A DNA stretch of 64,000 nt from Trachythela sp. YZ-2020 (Eukaryota; Cnidaria; Anthozoa; Malacalcyonacea; Clavulariidae), in the NCBI GenBank assembly GCA_016169945.1, contig JADLSH010000363.1, positions 124,001-188,000 of the forward strand, read 5' to 3'. Positions 45,734 to 57,865 of the stretch are shown piece by piece (positions within the stretch are counted from its first letter, which is position 1; each line of letters opens with the position of its first letter). A program made the translations under genes and the position numbers. The notes below the pieces were generated by a model that saw nothing but the letters and a program-made list of their open reading frames with translations, searched no databases and had not been told where the DNA came from.

Positions 45734-47131
45734 CATCACGTGACCAAATTCTAAAATCTTTAATGTGCAACCTGCTTAACATGTTTTGTATATCATTATA
45801 ACATGTATTCGTATCAAATTTCAAGTCGATACAATTATTCCCTCGCGAGTTGAAAAGGTTTGAATATTTTCAAATGCGGTTAAAAGCTACGCTTTTCCCA
45901 CAGCTAACGCGAAAAACTCGACTTAGCTTTTAAAAGCAATATATAGTATCATAGTAAACAGAATACGGACATGTGAATTAATACACATCTTTCTTTGAGC
46001 ATTTGTTTTTTGGTAGCCATGTTGGATGGCAGGTAGATGCCACACTACGATAGTACATACCATATTCCTTTTAATAGCTAACCTAAGTTTTCCGTGTTAG
46101 GTTTGGAAAAAACGTAGCTTTTAACGGCATTTGAGAATAATGCTGACGTCAACAAAAAGAAATATTCAAACCTTCTTAACTCGCGAGGGAATAATCCCCG
46201 AGCCGGCGCGAAGCGCCGTGCGAGGGTACTAATTCCGCTCGGACATTTACACCCGGGTAAGTGAAAACACAGTGGAATCCAAAGTCGTCCGCCGCGATGT
46301 CATGGACGGTTCAGGGTTTTGTACGTTATACGCATGCGCGAATTCAGGTCGAGAGAAACATACGGTAGCATTTTTAAAAGATTTACGTATAAAGATTTTG
46401 TTATTCATCAAAAATGATTTTTAATACTCGGGCTACTGGAAAAACATACCGATAAACAGAGTCTTCAAAACAAGATAAACGAGAAGGAGTCGAATGGCTG
46501 AAAAAGGACACTTTTGAAGTGTTTTAAACGGGTAAGTGTCTATTTTTCATATTTTAGTTTGTGGATTTGCAAAAGCGTATGTCACTCTGTGAGGTTATTA
46601 TAATATCGATTAAACCTAAAAGGTATTTTAGCAAGTTTAAATTTGAATTTTGAAGAAACAACGTAATGTCAAAAACTTCATTTTAAAGATAAATTTAAAA
46701 ATATATACTGTCAAAAAACAGTTGAAGTTTTCTGAATATTTTTTGACGTTTTTGTGAAATGTCTAAGGTTAAATTTTACAACAACCAAAGCTAAAAGAGT
46801 ACGTAATAACATATCTACTTTATATAGTGGGGCAATTCATAATTTTATAGTTAAAAGTACAAATATTTATATTACTCTTTTATCATTTTGTACCAAAAGT
46901 AAAAAAATTGTATGTTGCTATGGTTACAATGATTGACCGAATACTTCATGTTACAATAAATTTTGGGAAGTATAATTCCTGAGTTCGAATAGGCGAGGGG
47001 ATTCTGCATGAGTGTATTTCTAGTTTAATCGACTTGAATTTGGTATGAATACTTATTAAGACATACAAAACATGTTAAGCAGCCAGCTTTTAGGTTGTAG
47101 GTTAAAGATTTTAGAATTTGGTCACGTGATG
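45734..47131. mobile_element. 1.4-kb element with ~115-bp TIRs
   Basis: Arms 45,734-45,840 and 47,020-47,131 are inverted copies, beginning CATCACGTGACCAAATTCTA and running through ACATGTTTTGTAT to CAAGTCGAT. They are interrupted by small indels. Inside lies a second foldback structure (45,840-46,192). No transposase. Confidence 0.8.
45840..46192. mobile_element. Nested foldback MITE (CCCTCGCGAGTT ends)
   Basis: The left end CCCTCGCGAGTTGAAAAGGT... and further GGTTAAAAGCTACG are inverted at 46,095-46,192 (...AACTCGCGAGGG). It abuts the left arm of the larger element. Confidence 0.7.
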
Positions 47132-47139
47132 GTGCAAAA

Positions 47140-48790
47140 CCTCTATTGGTGATTAAAGAAATACAATGACAAACTGCAAAATAATATGGCATGATATGGA
47201 AGTGAATATAAACATATATTCCGCTCAAACACCTTGTAAGATGTAAACAATTAGACTAGTGGAACTGATGGTAGTGCAACGAAATTGAACCTGCAAATCA
47301 GTCCAATTGCTTCGTCGGCCGTAGGTGGAGCTTTAAAATGGGCCTGTCTGTTTTCTTCGTCGTTTTTTTGGGTGTCACAACCTTGTACATTTAATGTGTG
47401 CATCTAGGGATAATTGTATATTTTGAGTTACGTTCTTGTGTTTTATTGGGATACACAATAGCATGTCAAGGGGATCACCTCAGAATAACTTAGGATAAGT
47501 CCCACACACAATGAAGCTTCAAATTTCTTCAAAAGTCAAAACACGAGGCGAACAGCATACAAGAAGACTTGCTTCGAAAAGGATTTATTGTTGAAAATAT
47601 GAAGAATCAACCGATCAAGAAACCTCCAACAGGTACATTTTACAAACCTTTATATTTAGATGTTTAGTATAATCAACGACAAACTGGCATACCTATGAAT
47701 GCTCTCAGTTCGCATATTAAAATTTGGATTCCTTGTTGCTTGTGCAAAACACTCCTATTATATAACGCTCCAAGTCGTGCTTTGAATAGTACTTTAAAAA
47801 TCAGGAATAGAATAGTTATTGTCTTATCGTCCCATTTGTTTTCAGTTCTCTTTGACTCTGGCCTCTTGGTATGAAAATAGAACACTTATATACAGTCAAG
47901 TATTTTTCTCGGCATCTCGTTCGACGCGACTAATAGTAGGTGTTTGTGAATGGAATAATCGAACGTAAATTTAAATACATTTTTGTACCTGCGAATGCAG
48001 ATATATTGCCATTGTGCGAGTAAGAGTGTGTTAGCTTTATAGCCATTCAGCGACGAGCTTATATCAGCCAATCAGCGATTAGCTTACACCTCGTTTGACC
48101 AATCAGTGACCGCTAGCTTAAAATGACGTAATTATATTGTTACTCTTTGATCTCGATGTATAACTGGATTGAAGTTGAGTATTTCAAGATGGCGGACTAC
48201 TGAAGGGCGAGAATTGTAAACATGGGTAAAATTTTAAATTTGACGATGAAAATTATCCATCAAACCAACGATAGTTTTAATTTTCTGTACTATTTTGAAC
48301 ATGGCAAGAGTACCAGTGCAGAGATAAGTAAGAGTACTACCACGGAATACCAGTGCAGAGAAACTGTCCTAATAACATGAGGTTTTAACATGGTACTTCC
48401 TGTTTTGCACCCCAAGCAATAGTGTTCATTTTGATGCTGCCCTTGGCTGGCGGAGTGAACGCCTGAGCGAGTGTCTTGTTTTAGTAAACTTCCCGGGTTT
48501 CCTAGGATACGGGACTCAGATTGGAAATTATATATATGACCTATGCTTTTCTACTCTTGTTCACCTAAATGAACGAAATGCAAGACCTCACTGAAAAACT
48601 TTTATGCAGGACCTCACTGAAAAACACGTCAGTGATGTGGGTATCCTGGATAAATATAAATATAATAATAAATGTAGTTCGGCTTTCCAATTAAACCGTT
48701 CGGCACAAATTCAAAACTTTCAACTGCCAAAACGTTTAATTGCATAAACCCTCATGAAATAAACATCAAATGAAAATGTTTCAAAGTCTT
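47140..48790. other. Intron sequence with repeat scraps
   Basis: At 48,300-48,365 GAATACCAGTGCAGAGA is repeated, related to the MITE at 31.8-32.5 kb. At 48,577-48,635 the phrase GACCTCACTGAAAAAC is duplicated. No gene recognised. Confidence 0.4.
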
Positions 48791-48809
48791 CAATTTTGAC
48801 TAGACATAC

Positions 48810-48846
48810 CTGTTACTAAAGTTCCAGCCGACGGTCGACGATTGCC
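48810..48846 (-). CDS. PDE8: PDE8 short linker exon
   Basis: 37 nt (12 codons plus one base), phase 0 to 1, reading GNRRPSAGTLVT. The acceptor is TATCAAG and the donor GTATGT. It sits where vertebrate PDE8 has GLRRLSGNEYVLST. Its last base completes a Gly codon with the exon at 45.2 kb, which supports the join. It is too short for an ORF scan to find. Confidence 0.7.
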
Positions 48847-49508
48847 CTTGATAAAGCAACAATGTTTGATTAAGAATTGTAAAACAACAGAGAAGGATTG
48901 GTACAAAGGGTATTTGGTACTAAGACTTTTGCACAGCACTAGTGTATTACTACCCTTAACGGCCCTTGACCTCGTGGCCTGCGAATTAAGGTGCCATACG
49001 TTGCTATTTCTGTAGTCAGAATATGTGAAAATACTGTCTACAGTTTACGAACAGAAATTCAAAAATGATGACGTCGTTGCTGATTGGTTAATTCAATATT
49101 TATTACAAGCTTACATGATTATATGCAAAATTTCAAAATTATCTGTAGGAAATAACAAACATGAGCAGAAGTGGAGAGTCATAACAATAATATACATAAC
49201 CAAGTTAATTCGGACAAATTCTAGGAAAAATTAAGAAAACTCTGCAAATTTATCACACGATTGGTTATATTCAGGATATTACAATCCTTCATAAATATTC
49301 TGCCGAACTTTACAGTGACCGCCCCCCCGGAAAGGATCGGCTGTTAACGCTTATGCCATGTGATGCTTTAAATTATTTTCCTTATTGTCATTAAATGGAC
49401 GGACCACAATTACAATCAGCAAAGATATACCAATACTTCCTGCTTAAGTCTCACTGCTACATGATTCGGATTTTTGGATGGTATTAAAAATTTTAGTTTT
49501 GAATAGTG

Positions 49509-49676
49509 ATAAGGCTATTTTCCACTTCACCCACATCGTAGCGAAACGTAGCGTACTTCGTTGTTTCCCGAGCACTCAGGTGGAACTAATAACTTCGACA
49601 CAAAAGGAAATGCTACGTTACGTTACGTTACGTTACGTTACGTTACGATACGTTTGAAGTGGAAAACGGCCTATAT
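49509..49676. mobile_element. TIR element, GCCGTTTTCCACTTC ends, copy 2
   Basis: A 168-bp relative of the 31.65-kb element: AAGGCTATTTTCCACTTCAC at the left and TTTGAAGTGGAAAACGGCCT at the right, with the same GTAGCGAAACGTA subterminal block. A CGTTA pentamer run at 49,613-49,650 extends the right arm. Confidence 0.8.
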
Positions 49677-49825
49677 AAGCTTCAATATGGCTGAGCAATA
49701 TTAACTGACAGAAAGTTGCAGAAACAGGTGGAATATGATGGTAGGTTTCCATGATAAAGAATGGATTAGACCAATGGCATATATTTCAAAAATATAACAA
49801 AGGTACAACAGAATAAACTACTTAC

Positions 49826-49909
49826 TACTAAACCATCATATGGTGTAACATCATTCTCCTCCTCTGTCTCGTTTCCTATTGAATAAAGTTCCTTTGTTTG
49901 CAGAATTTC
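49826..49909 (-). CDS. PDE8: PDE8 linker exon (EIL..ELYS)
   Basis: 84 nt, 28 codons, phase 0 to 0, from a GGTTTAG acceptor to a GTAAGT donor. It reads EILQTKELYSIGNETEEEND and on to DGLV, matching EILRTTELYSPQF...DLVGG in PDE8, and continues the previous exon (…LSRAI + EIL…) without a break. An acidic insert follows ELYS. A small TIR element (49,509-49,676) lies about 150 bases past its donor. Confidence 0.85.
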
Positions 49910-50190
49910 CTAAACCACAAACATAAACGTTGTCAACTGGGCCTTAATTACAGATTTACCATACATATTGTACAATAATGAAGGCGAAACAAAATTGTTG
50001 GAGCGTATCGTACGAGCCAGCTAGAATTGTGACTGGTACTATTATAAGCAGTTAAGCACAAGTACTAAAGCTCTGATGAATGATCTTGCATGGGAGAATC
50101 GTGTAAGGCGAAAATGTACAAAACAGCTTACTTTTGCACAATGACAAAGTACATTTATCCCATGTATCCTGTTGAACTTTTTCCTAATAC

Positions 50191-50554
50191 CAGGGCATGT
50201 TTTAAGGATTTCTAAGTGGGGGGCCATTTGTGAAAAAGGGCCCTTAATCTGAGTGCTGAAGGCGCGAGCCCTGTAGGGGTCCGGGGGAGTTTTTTCCCGG
50301 GACAATTTTGAAATCTGGAGCTCTGAAATTGCCAAGCCAATAGTATTTCAATGTTTTAACTAAAACTTTAAAAATGTCTAACTATATGTTTATAAAAACA
50401 ATATTTGTTAAACACAGACAAATCATTCACTCTGTAAACGACCCAATGTATAAAGGGCCCAGGGAGTGGGGGGCCAATTTTGTGTGAGTGGGGGCCATCA
50501 AGAGGGCCTGGGGGGCCAAGTGGCCCCCCAGTATATATGTTAAAATATGTCTTG
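50191..50554. mobile_element. 364-bp hAT-type MITE, 8-bp TSD CCTAATAC
   Basis: The ends CAGGGCATGTTTTAAGGATT and, inverted, CAAGACATATTTTAACATAT both lead into GGGGGGCC blocks. The 8-bp direct repeat CCTAATAC occupies 50,183-50,190 and 50,555-50,562. The G/C-rich core is unlike the surrounding AT-rich intron. Small ORFs inside are not real. Confidence 0.85.
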
Positions 50555-50562
50555 CCTAATAC

Positions 50563-51330
50563 TGTTGGAGAGAAGGTACATCGTTGCATGCGTTCATGCA
50601 AACATATTAGCTCCTCTTATGTCGAACAGTGAGATTTAGACAATTATTTTTCCTTTGACAATTGATCTATGGAATTAGGTGTTGATAGAAGAAATTCAGT
50701 TTCAATTTTTACATTCAAACCAAAAGTAAATATATATTTTATTATATAATGTATAAAACATCATTGGATGTCTCTAATATTCGTCGACCGTCGATTTTAC
50801 TAGCCTGTGCACAGACATTACAGATTTTACAGGATCGTCTAGAATGGATTTCATGCTCTCGATGAATACTTGTCGAGAATGAATTGTCTTTTTATCGCCT
50901 CTTTGTCTTTGTGGTATAAGCAATATTTTTTATATTCTTAATGGTATTGAGGATTTAAGTTATACTTGTAATTTCTCCAGAAGCCCAGAACTATGTCCTT
51001 TCCACAAATCACTTCTTTCCAGGCAAGTGCGAATTTCGAGACATAGTCAAAGTATTTTGCCTGTATTTTATGAAAGCAAACTAGAAATTGTCTTGTCATA
51101 CCATTGTGACGATAAAGTATTATTCTCGCCTGGACAACTTTGAATGAACACCAATAATTTAGAGCAATCTGAAATTTTTTGGTTTTAAAAGCAATAACAT
51201 TGCTTTGATCCATGGTAACTCCATCGGGTGAATAACATGTCGCGAAGTAGCTCGAATTCGCCTTCGTTCATGTTGTCTGTCAGCTGAAGCGTGTTTGGCA
51301 TAATAAGGAAAGCTACACTTTTTATACCTA
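50563..51330. other. No recognisable feature
   Basis: AT-rich intron sequence. A minus-strand frame of 91 codons at 51,213-50,938 is not recognised. Confidence 0.35.
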
Positions 51331-51349
51331 CAGAAGCTACATCCAATCT

Positions 51350-51665
51350 ACTATGAGACCAATGGATGTAAAGACTTGCACCCTTGGACCCCCAAAGACT
51401 TGTACCTGTGAACCAGAATTGATGACACCTTCGACGACGCCCTCAGTGCCCAACAGTGGTTTTCCACGTTGGTTCTGAAATCTGGCTACTACCAGGTAGC
51501 TATAGATCCCACAGACAAAGAAAAGATGGCTTTCAGCATCAGTGGTGTTTTGTGGCATTTTCTGGTACTGCCATTCGGTCGATGTAATACTCTCGGACGT
51601 TTAATGCACCATGTGCTTGTAGGTTTACCTTGGAAAGTTTGTCTTGCATATCGATATAATCGTTC
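51350..51665 (+). pseudogene. Ty3/Gypsy reverse transcriptase fragment
   Basis: Plus strand, about 100 codons: LKSGYYQVAIDPTDKEKMAF, then a degraded VLPFGRCNTLGRLMHHVL and VGLPWKVCLAY, stopping just before the YxDD box. LKSGYxQ, DKEKTAF and PFGLCNAPA are hallmarks of Gypsy-type LTR retrotransposon RT. No LTR, protease or integrase is seen nearby, so only this scrap remains. Confidence 0.85.
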
Positions 51666-51944
51666 GTGGAACGAAAAGCTAAGTTTAATCAAGTACGGGG
51701 CATACGCCATGCTTAACTAATAAGCCTATTAGGATTTTATTTTCATTACCAAAAGTTTATCCAAACTTTTACTTAGATCACAAGCAAACTCACTCTTTGA
51801 CAGAAAAAGATGGGAAGTTTGTATGGGGTCCAGTCTTATCCTATTGATATTGGACAGGAATGTAAGTAGTGACTAGTGTAACAGTTGGAGTTATTTATCA
51901 GACAGGTTATTTAAAATTACAACTTATTTATTATTAAGACAGCG

Positions 51945-52014
51945 AGACAAGAATCACTAGCAAGACAAGAATCACTAGCAAGACAAGAAGCACTAGCAAG
52001 ACAAGAAGCACTAG
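51945..52014. repeat. 18-bp minisatellite (AAGACAAGAATCACTAGC)
   Basis: About four copies, with the AAT/AAG variant alternating in pairs. Confidence 0.9.
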
Positions 52015-52019
52015 CAGTG

Positions 52020-53465
52020 CTAAAAGCATTCGCTCATGTGCATCATTACACCATCTATAAATCAGATAAAAGAAAAGTGATACAGAACGACCATCGTGGT
52101 CGAAGGTTTCAGCTTCAGGTGATGTGTTGGACACAAACGTAACGAAAATGTGAATAAATGCAAGGAGAGCTGCCACTGTAGAGGCCAGATACTTTTTCCA
52201 AACAAGTGATCTTCTTTACACATGATGGCTCAGATCCAACGATGTACCAATCAATAGAACTAAGGTTTGTCCTATTTCTTGTTCAGGCCTTTTGTTTAGG
52301 AAACACGGTTGTCGCATTGTGATAAGACAAACCAAGATGGGGAGTGAACACTCACAGAATCACTTGTGTAATATTGAAACGCTCCTTTTTTGTGGAAGGT
52401 CGTTCAACTCCTCCATCTTTGGAGAGACAAGTGTAACTGAACATCGATGAAAAATCTGTAATTTCTTCAGAATTAAGCAGCCAAAATAGTTTTGGAGCGT
52501 CCACCTTACTCGTTTGCCACAAAATTTAGAATTTTTAGAATTTTATTAATATTGCACTATTACAAGATAAATATATGTAAGATTACACAAACAGTAATAA
52601 GTGCGTAGTGATCAAAGGAGCAAATGTTTTCGAAGCCCTTACTACTCTAGGTCGGATAGATCTTTCGCAGCAAAGACATTATCATAGGTGTTTCGATTCA
52701 ACTATAGTCAACTGAAGGAAATACTGTACATGGGTATAATACTAGATCGAAAAAGATTTGCGTTTGCCTGGAGTGTTAAGAAATTGCTCTATATGGGGGC
52801 CATTCGCCTGCGGCTCAGTGACTATAGGCTTGTAATCACTTCGCCTTCGGGGACTAATTGTATTATTTAATTTAGTAGAAATTTCAAAGAGAAAAACAAA
52901 CACAGAAAATAATGACGTGAGTTCAAAAGGCTTTTGTACAAAATTCAGCGCTTTTCTCAGGTTAACATGCCGGCAATAGCAATGCTCGCAATCGAAGCAA
53001 AACAAAAACAAACAATTTCGTGAGAAAAATACTTTGAAAGGGCTCAAATACAAAATAGAATGCCTTTAAAAATATATTGCAGCCGGTTTTTGCTGAACAG
53101 AACAATATAAAACCAATTAATTACAAACTAAACACTTAGAAAGTGGTTGAGCCGTACGGAAAAAGTTTACATGTACATTTCAACAGCGAAAAAACTTTGC
53201 CTTTGGAAGAAAAATACTGTATTTGTTATCGCTTACCTTTAAAAATGTCAATAATATATCCTTCCTGAATTTAACGGCATATTTTTCATTTAAAACTTTG
53301 AATCAGGCTCAAAAAAAGATTTTTGATTCAAATTCAGCAGCTTGCGATCACTTTTTGGACGCTCAATTTCGACCAATCGGAATGCGGGAAAGGCAATAGC
53401 CACCTCACAATTTCTACTAATTATATTTGTCCACCCACCGTATATGTGTACAAAAAATGTCATAT
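52020..53465. other. No recognisable gene
   Basis: Intron sequence with short frames only. Nothing supported. Confidence 0.4.
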
Positions 53466-53471
53466 ACTTAC

Positions 53472-53543
53472 AATTGCTCTTGATAGTTTTGTAGCAATAC
53501 TTGGCGAACTTCCTTCTTTAGCTGAATTAATCATATTTATTAC
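53472..53543 (-). CDS. PDE8: PDE8 linker exon (VINMIN helix)
   Basis: 72 nt, 24 codons, phase 0 to 0. It follows a CTCTGCAG acceptor and ends at GTAAGT. The translation begins VINMINSAKEGSSPSIATKL, closely matching VINIINAAQESSPMPVTEAL of vertebrate PDE8, the start of the conserved helical linker before the catalytic domain. Confidence 0.85.
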
Positions 53544-53907
53544 CTGCAGAGGAAGAACAGATGATAACTGAGCAGCCATACATGCTGAAGTTACCTAGAG
53601 GTAATCTCTAACCCGCCCTCATAGTCCCTCTTTTACTTAACTCCTATCGCAAGTCCATATAAAGCAAACAGCTTTTTTGGTATCAAAGTTTGAACATTTT
53701 GACAGAACACAACGTTAAGGGTTATTTTCGATAAGCAGTTCAAAACTAACCAAGTCCAAATTTTGGACAGTGTGACATCATTATGGAACATCTGACTGTA
53801 AACCGCAAAGTATATCTTCGAGTTTTCGATCACAGAACAGGCAATAAACAGCGGCTACATGTACATTTTCATGCTACATGATAAACAGTAACATCTATTC
53901 AACTTAC

Positions 53908-53963
53908 TATTGTCATATAAGGTTCAAGTTTCGCTGACGATATTGACGGCCTTGGAGATGAAT
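53908..53963 (-). CDS. PDE8: PDE8 linker exon
   Basis: 56 nt, phase 1 to 0, from a TGTTTAG acceptor to a GTAAGT donor. The translation SSPRPSISSAKLEPYMTI corresponds to the SSMARIHSMTIEAPITK stretch that precedes the first helix of the PDE8 linker. The next exon continues directly with VINMIN. Confidence 0.7.
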
Positions 53964-54196
53964 CTAAACACAAACAAATAAAGAGGTTTCTTGTTTTATT
54001 TATGTAAGTACAGAGAAACTTAATACATGCGATTAAACTAAACAATACCTTATCATACAAAGATACATACATACAATTAGATTCATGAAGGAATAAAAAC
54101 GGTAGAATCGTCATTGAGTATTCCAAGAAGCTCAAACCAAAACGAAAATAATTATAGTATAAAATGTAATTATAAAGCAAAGATATAATAACATAC

Positions 54197-54239
54197 TGAA
54201 AATAACCGTATCTTTGTTGCCACGACTTTCACGACTTAG
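54197..54239 (-). CDS. PDE8: PDE8 candidate linker exon
   Basis: 43 nt between a TTCTTTTAG acceptor and a GTATGT donor, reading LSRESRGNKDTVIF plus one base. That base completes a codon with the next exon (phase 1). The region between PAS and catalytic domains is poorly conserved in PDE8, so the call rests on splice sites, open frame and correct phase rather than on similarity. An exon between this one and 57,866 (expected to carry the end of the PAS domain, GKIRHYVSI-like) is still missing. Confidence 0.5.
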
Positions 54240-54856
54240 CTAAAAGAAGAAAGAGAGATATATCTCACATTTTGATGTGAATGATTTTGCAACGGAGTGA
54301 ATTGAACGTGACACTGGAGAGAATTGAACATTTTCTGGGTAAAAAAACAGCCATTCAGATCATCCACCTGCATGCGAGTTTATCGACATTATGGGCTTAC
54401 TCCCATTTGGCATTTTGTACTTGGCTTACACAATTAACTCTAAAATAATTCCGAGCTTGCTGTGATACCAATGAAGGTCTTTCGCACACGAGAGCTCTTG
54501 CCTGAAGCAACGACCTCGCGAGGCCGTTCGATCAGCCACACTCTCGTGTGTGCATGATTTTACTGAGAATATCACGGCAAGGCCGCGAGACAAAGACCTA
54601 TCATGCCTAACATCAGAGTAACCTGCTACATGCAAGTCATGACCTCTCGTGGCGGTGAGCTCAGCCAATAGCTCTCATGTGGGGACAGGCTTGAGTATCT
54701 ACTTGTTTACAACAAACCTTATTCCACATACTGCCTCCTGTGCTTGATTTTACCTCCTGCTTTACAGCAACAAGATGAGCAATTTTCCTGGAATTAAAAT
54801 AAAATTTCAACGTCGTAACAGCAAACTACTAAATATAGACGCGTATAAATTTCACA

Positions 54857-55048
54857 TCTTGTCAACAAGATGTGTTCGCAACAGACTTGTAGCAAGCTTG
54901 TCAACAACTTGTAACAATGTTGACATTTTATCAAGTCACTACAAGGTTGTCACTCCCAACTTGTTAGCAAGTTGATGAATTGTAGGATAACAAGTTGGAA
55001 CCACTTGTAACAGGTGGGTAGAATTGCGAACACATCCTGATAACAAGT
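54857..55048. mobile_element. MITE rich in AACTTGT words
   Basis: The ends (CTTGTCAACAAGATGTGTTC and, inverted, CTTGTTATCAGGATGTGTTC) enclose a core in which AACTTGT or ACAAGTT recurs about eight times on both strands. It is AT-balanced and non-coding. Confidence 0.7.
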
Positions 55049-55292
55049 TGTTGAAACAGAATTCATGGTACAATTCTACTGCAGCTTTGTTGCAACTTAC
55101 GTGTGCAGTTATAATCAAAATCTACTTCAACTTTTTAATACATATCAAAATTATACAAAATAAATAAAACCCACCTGCATTTAGCCAAGCTATTCTAGGC
55201 AGGGGGTTATACACGCAACAGAAATAGTATTATACATGATTAGAAATATTTTGAATGTCTTTTTGAATATAGATATCTTATTATATATTATT

Positions 55293-55397
55293 TAACAACT
55301 ATTCGTCGAAGGCGAGGTGAATATCGGTGAATAAAGCCGAGGCGAAGTCGAGGTTTTTATTCACCGATATTCACCGAGCCTGAGGTGAATAATTGTT
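55293..55397. repeat. 105-bp hairpin repeat
   Basis: The arm GAGGTGAATATCGGTGAATA is inverted at the right (TATTCACCGATATTCACC), around a CGAGGCGAAGTCGAGG core. The outer AACAACTATTC and GAATAATTGTT also pair. Confidence 0.75.
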
Positions 55398-55400
55398 ATG

Positions 55401-55580
55401 GTAAAATTACATAGGTGATTTTTTGGGGGGAAATAAAAAATGCACATTTCAAAAATATTTTAATTGAATATTTACGATAAAAGCGGCTTAAAAACGCTTT
55501 AGGTGATTATCGCGTATTAATCCGAGGTAGCGCAACCAATCAGCATTGAGAATTTTCAATAATCACCTATGTAATTTTAC
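55401..55580. mobile_element. 180-bp MITE with 20-bp perfect TIRs
   Basis: GTAAAATTACATAGGTGATT at the left is exactly inverted at the right end. It directly abuts the hairpin repeat on its left. Confidence 0.8.
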
Positions 55581-55844
55581 TAAAATGTATTATCATATGT
55601 AGTGGAATTATTTTCCAAGCATATTAGAATTATTTTTCAAATTCAAGATCTTAATTTGCAAATAATGAGAATTATCTTAGTTGAGAAAATATTTTTTTTT
55701 AAATCAAGAAACCATTGAAACGGTCTGCAAGATATAGGTGAGGTCAACATAATCATCAAAATCTAGCAGTTCAGAAGAAAAAACGAAATTGATCTTTTCT
55801 CCATATTTACCTCCGCCACTGACAGGAGGTTATGTTTTCACCTG

Positions 55845-57264
55845 GGGCCGGTTGTTCAAAAGCCGGTTAACGCTAACCCAGGGTTAAATTTGCCTAACCT
55901 AGGTTTAAATTTTAACCTTAGGTTTGTTTGCGTTGTTCAAAGCTAGATTAACCGTAACCCAGGGTTAAACAGTGGGTTAAATTTAACCAACCTCGCTGGG
56001 TGGGTTAACTTGCTAATCGGCCGATTAACTCGTAAAAATGGACGTCGAAAGGAGTGGAAAACACGTAAACACGCAAAAATCTCGGTGAAACAAAGAGTGT
56101 ACAAAGATTTTATGGATGAAAACCAACCTCAAACAGTAAATTCTAAGTCTTTGAATATTATTGATATTCTTATTCGTCCTGTACGAGCCCATTGAGTTGC
56201 TTTACCTATACATGCTGGCGTTAAATTTTACGAGCATTAAAGACACAACAATTTAGATTGTCATAGTCTAAGCATGGACATCATAGTTAATACTGTAGAC
56301 TACGTCGGTCTTCGGCTAATTTTACAATAGAAGTGCTACGCCTATAGCTATAAATGGTTTTCAAAATATAGTTTTCTGTTTGGCATAAAGCCGTAAACAT
56401 GATATTATACAATGAAGTAAAACGAATTACCTCACGAAAGCTTTGAAATGCCATCTTTCAATATTGCCTGCACCAAAAACAACTTGCTGTTTGTACGCCT
56501 TCGGGTTTGTTCGAAAAATATATTTACTCAGAACCCTTTTTCTTTTGCCAAACAAGTCGGTTGCCAGCAGTTTTAATTTACAAGTTCCCATTTGCTTTTC
56601 TTGAACATCACAAGTTTTTGCACATCTTAAATGCCTGCAGACTCAGTGTATTACTAACAGTGAAACATTGTTTTTGAAAGCTGTAAAACAACTTTGCTTT
56701 GGCTTCTTTTTTCAATTTTCATGTTTTGTACTTTTGTCACTAGGATCTTCTGCAATACGCATGCGTTGACAATTGTTTTTCAACTTCAAAAAAATGGAAT
56801 TTCATTTGATTGGCTGCCATAAGTCTAATTTAATTTGTTCTCAAATTTAATTATTCAAGCACTGCCTAAAATTCCAAAATTTATGGCTTATAATGAGCAA
56901 ATTTAATTTTATATGTTCTATTTCTCATTTGTTTGGTCTATATAAACGGTTTTGATCAAGTATTATTTTATCTTGGAACTTTCTAAAATGCTCGAATTCA
57001 TGTCTGAATAGTTCAATTTCAGTTGCTTCATGTTTTGACGCACGCTTTTCAGCCAATCAAAAACGTTCTTATATTAGATATATATTTTAACATAGATTTA
57101 TTCTTGGGTTAAATGTCTTAACCCAGGGTTAACTAATCGCACCGCTAACCGACCTTTGAGCAACGCCAAATTAACCTAGGATTAGCTAACCAGGGTTAAG
57201 GATTTTTAACCCTGGGTTAGCGCTAATCCTGGGTTAAGTTAACCGGCTTTTGAACAACCGGCCC
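55845..57264. mobile_element. 1.42-kb Harbinger-type element with long TIRs, TSD CTG
   Basis: GGGCCGGTTGTTCAAAAGCC starts the element and is perfectly inverted at its right end. CTG flanks both sides (55,842-55,844; 57,265-57,267). The arms remain complementary for about 140 bases and are full of AACCCAGGGTTAA words. The interior has one 61-codon frame (56,010-56,195) without recognisable function. A 3-bp CWG duplication is typical of PIF/Harbinger elements. Confidence 0.85.
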
Positions 57265-57267
57265 CTG

Positions 57268-57860
57268 GGTTTTTATGTGTGTGCGTATGTGGGTGTGCGT
57301 GTGGGTGTAGAGCCAATGGACATAGGCCAAGGCCAAATAAATTTTGGTTGAGTTTGGATGAAAATTAGACGAGCAATTTACAAACGTTTGTCTTTGCTTT
57401 TCCCAGCTGAACAAAACTGAATGGGTAATGAGGGCATGTGTAATTTATGCATGAATAGACTGCTTGCCTTGTTTACATTTTGCTGCCGGGCAAATTCCAA
57501 TTAACTTTGAATACGATATCAATCAACATGACGGTAGGGTCACAATGACTATTACTTTTATTATTCTTAACTAAGTTTGCCCGGTGTCGCCGATCGGGAT
57601 GGAATCGGTAGCTGCATGGTTAAGATGGGCATAAGTATTTAAAAAGCTTTTGCCTACTATACAGTAGAGAAACGTAAACAAAGGAAGGCGTCAAAACTTA
57701 ATAGTGAACTATTATTTTCATGAATTGTGTTCGTTTAATGTTCATGCACAGACATTGACAGTTCATTTGTCGTGAATTTTTAATTGTAAATATTAAACTT
57801 CAGGCAATATGCAAAATTGTACCAAGAATAGATATAGAAAAAAATGAAAAATTTCATAAC
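57268..57860. other. No recognisable feature
   Basis: Starts with a short GT-rich microsatellite (57,275-57,305). Otherwise plain intron. Confidence 0.4.
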
Positions 57861-57865
57861 TCACC

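Noticed and set aside
54729..54765. Candidate for the missing PDE8 exon, minus strand reading GGKIKH
   Set aside because: It resembles the GKIRH end of the PAS domain, but any usable AG acceptor gives the wrong phase and an immediate stop.
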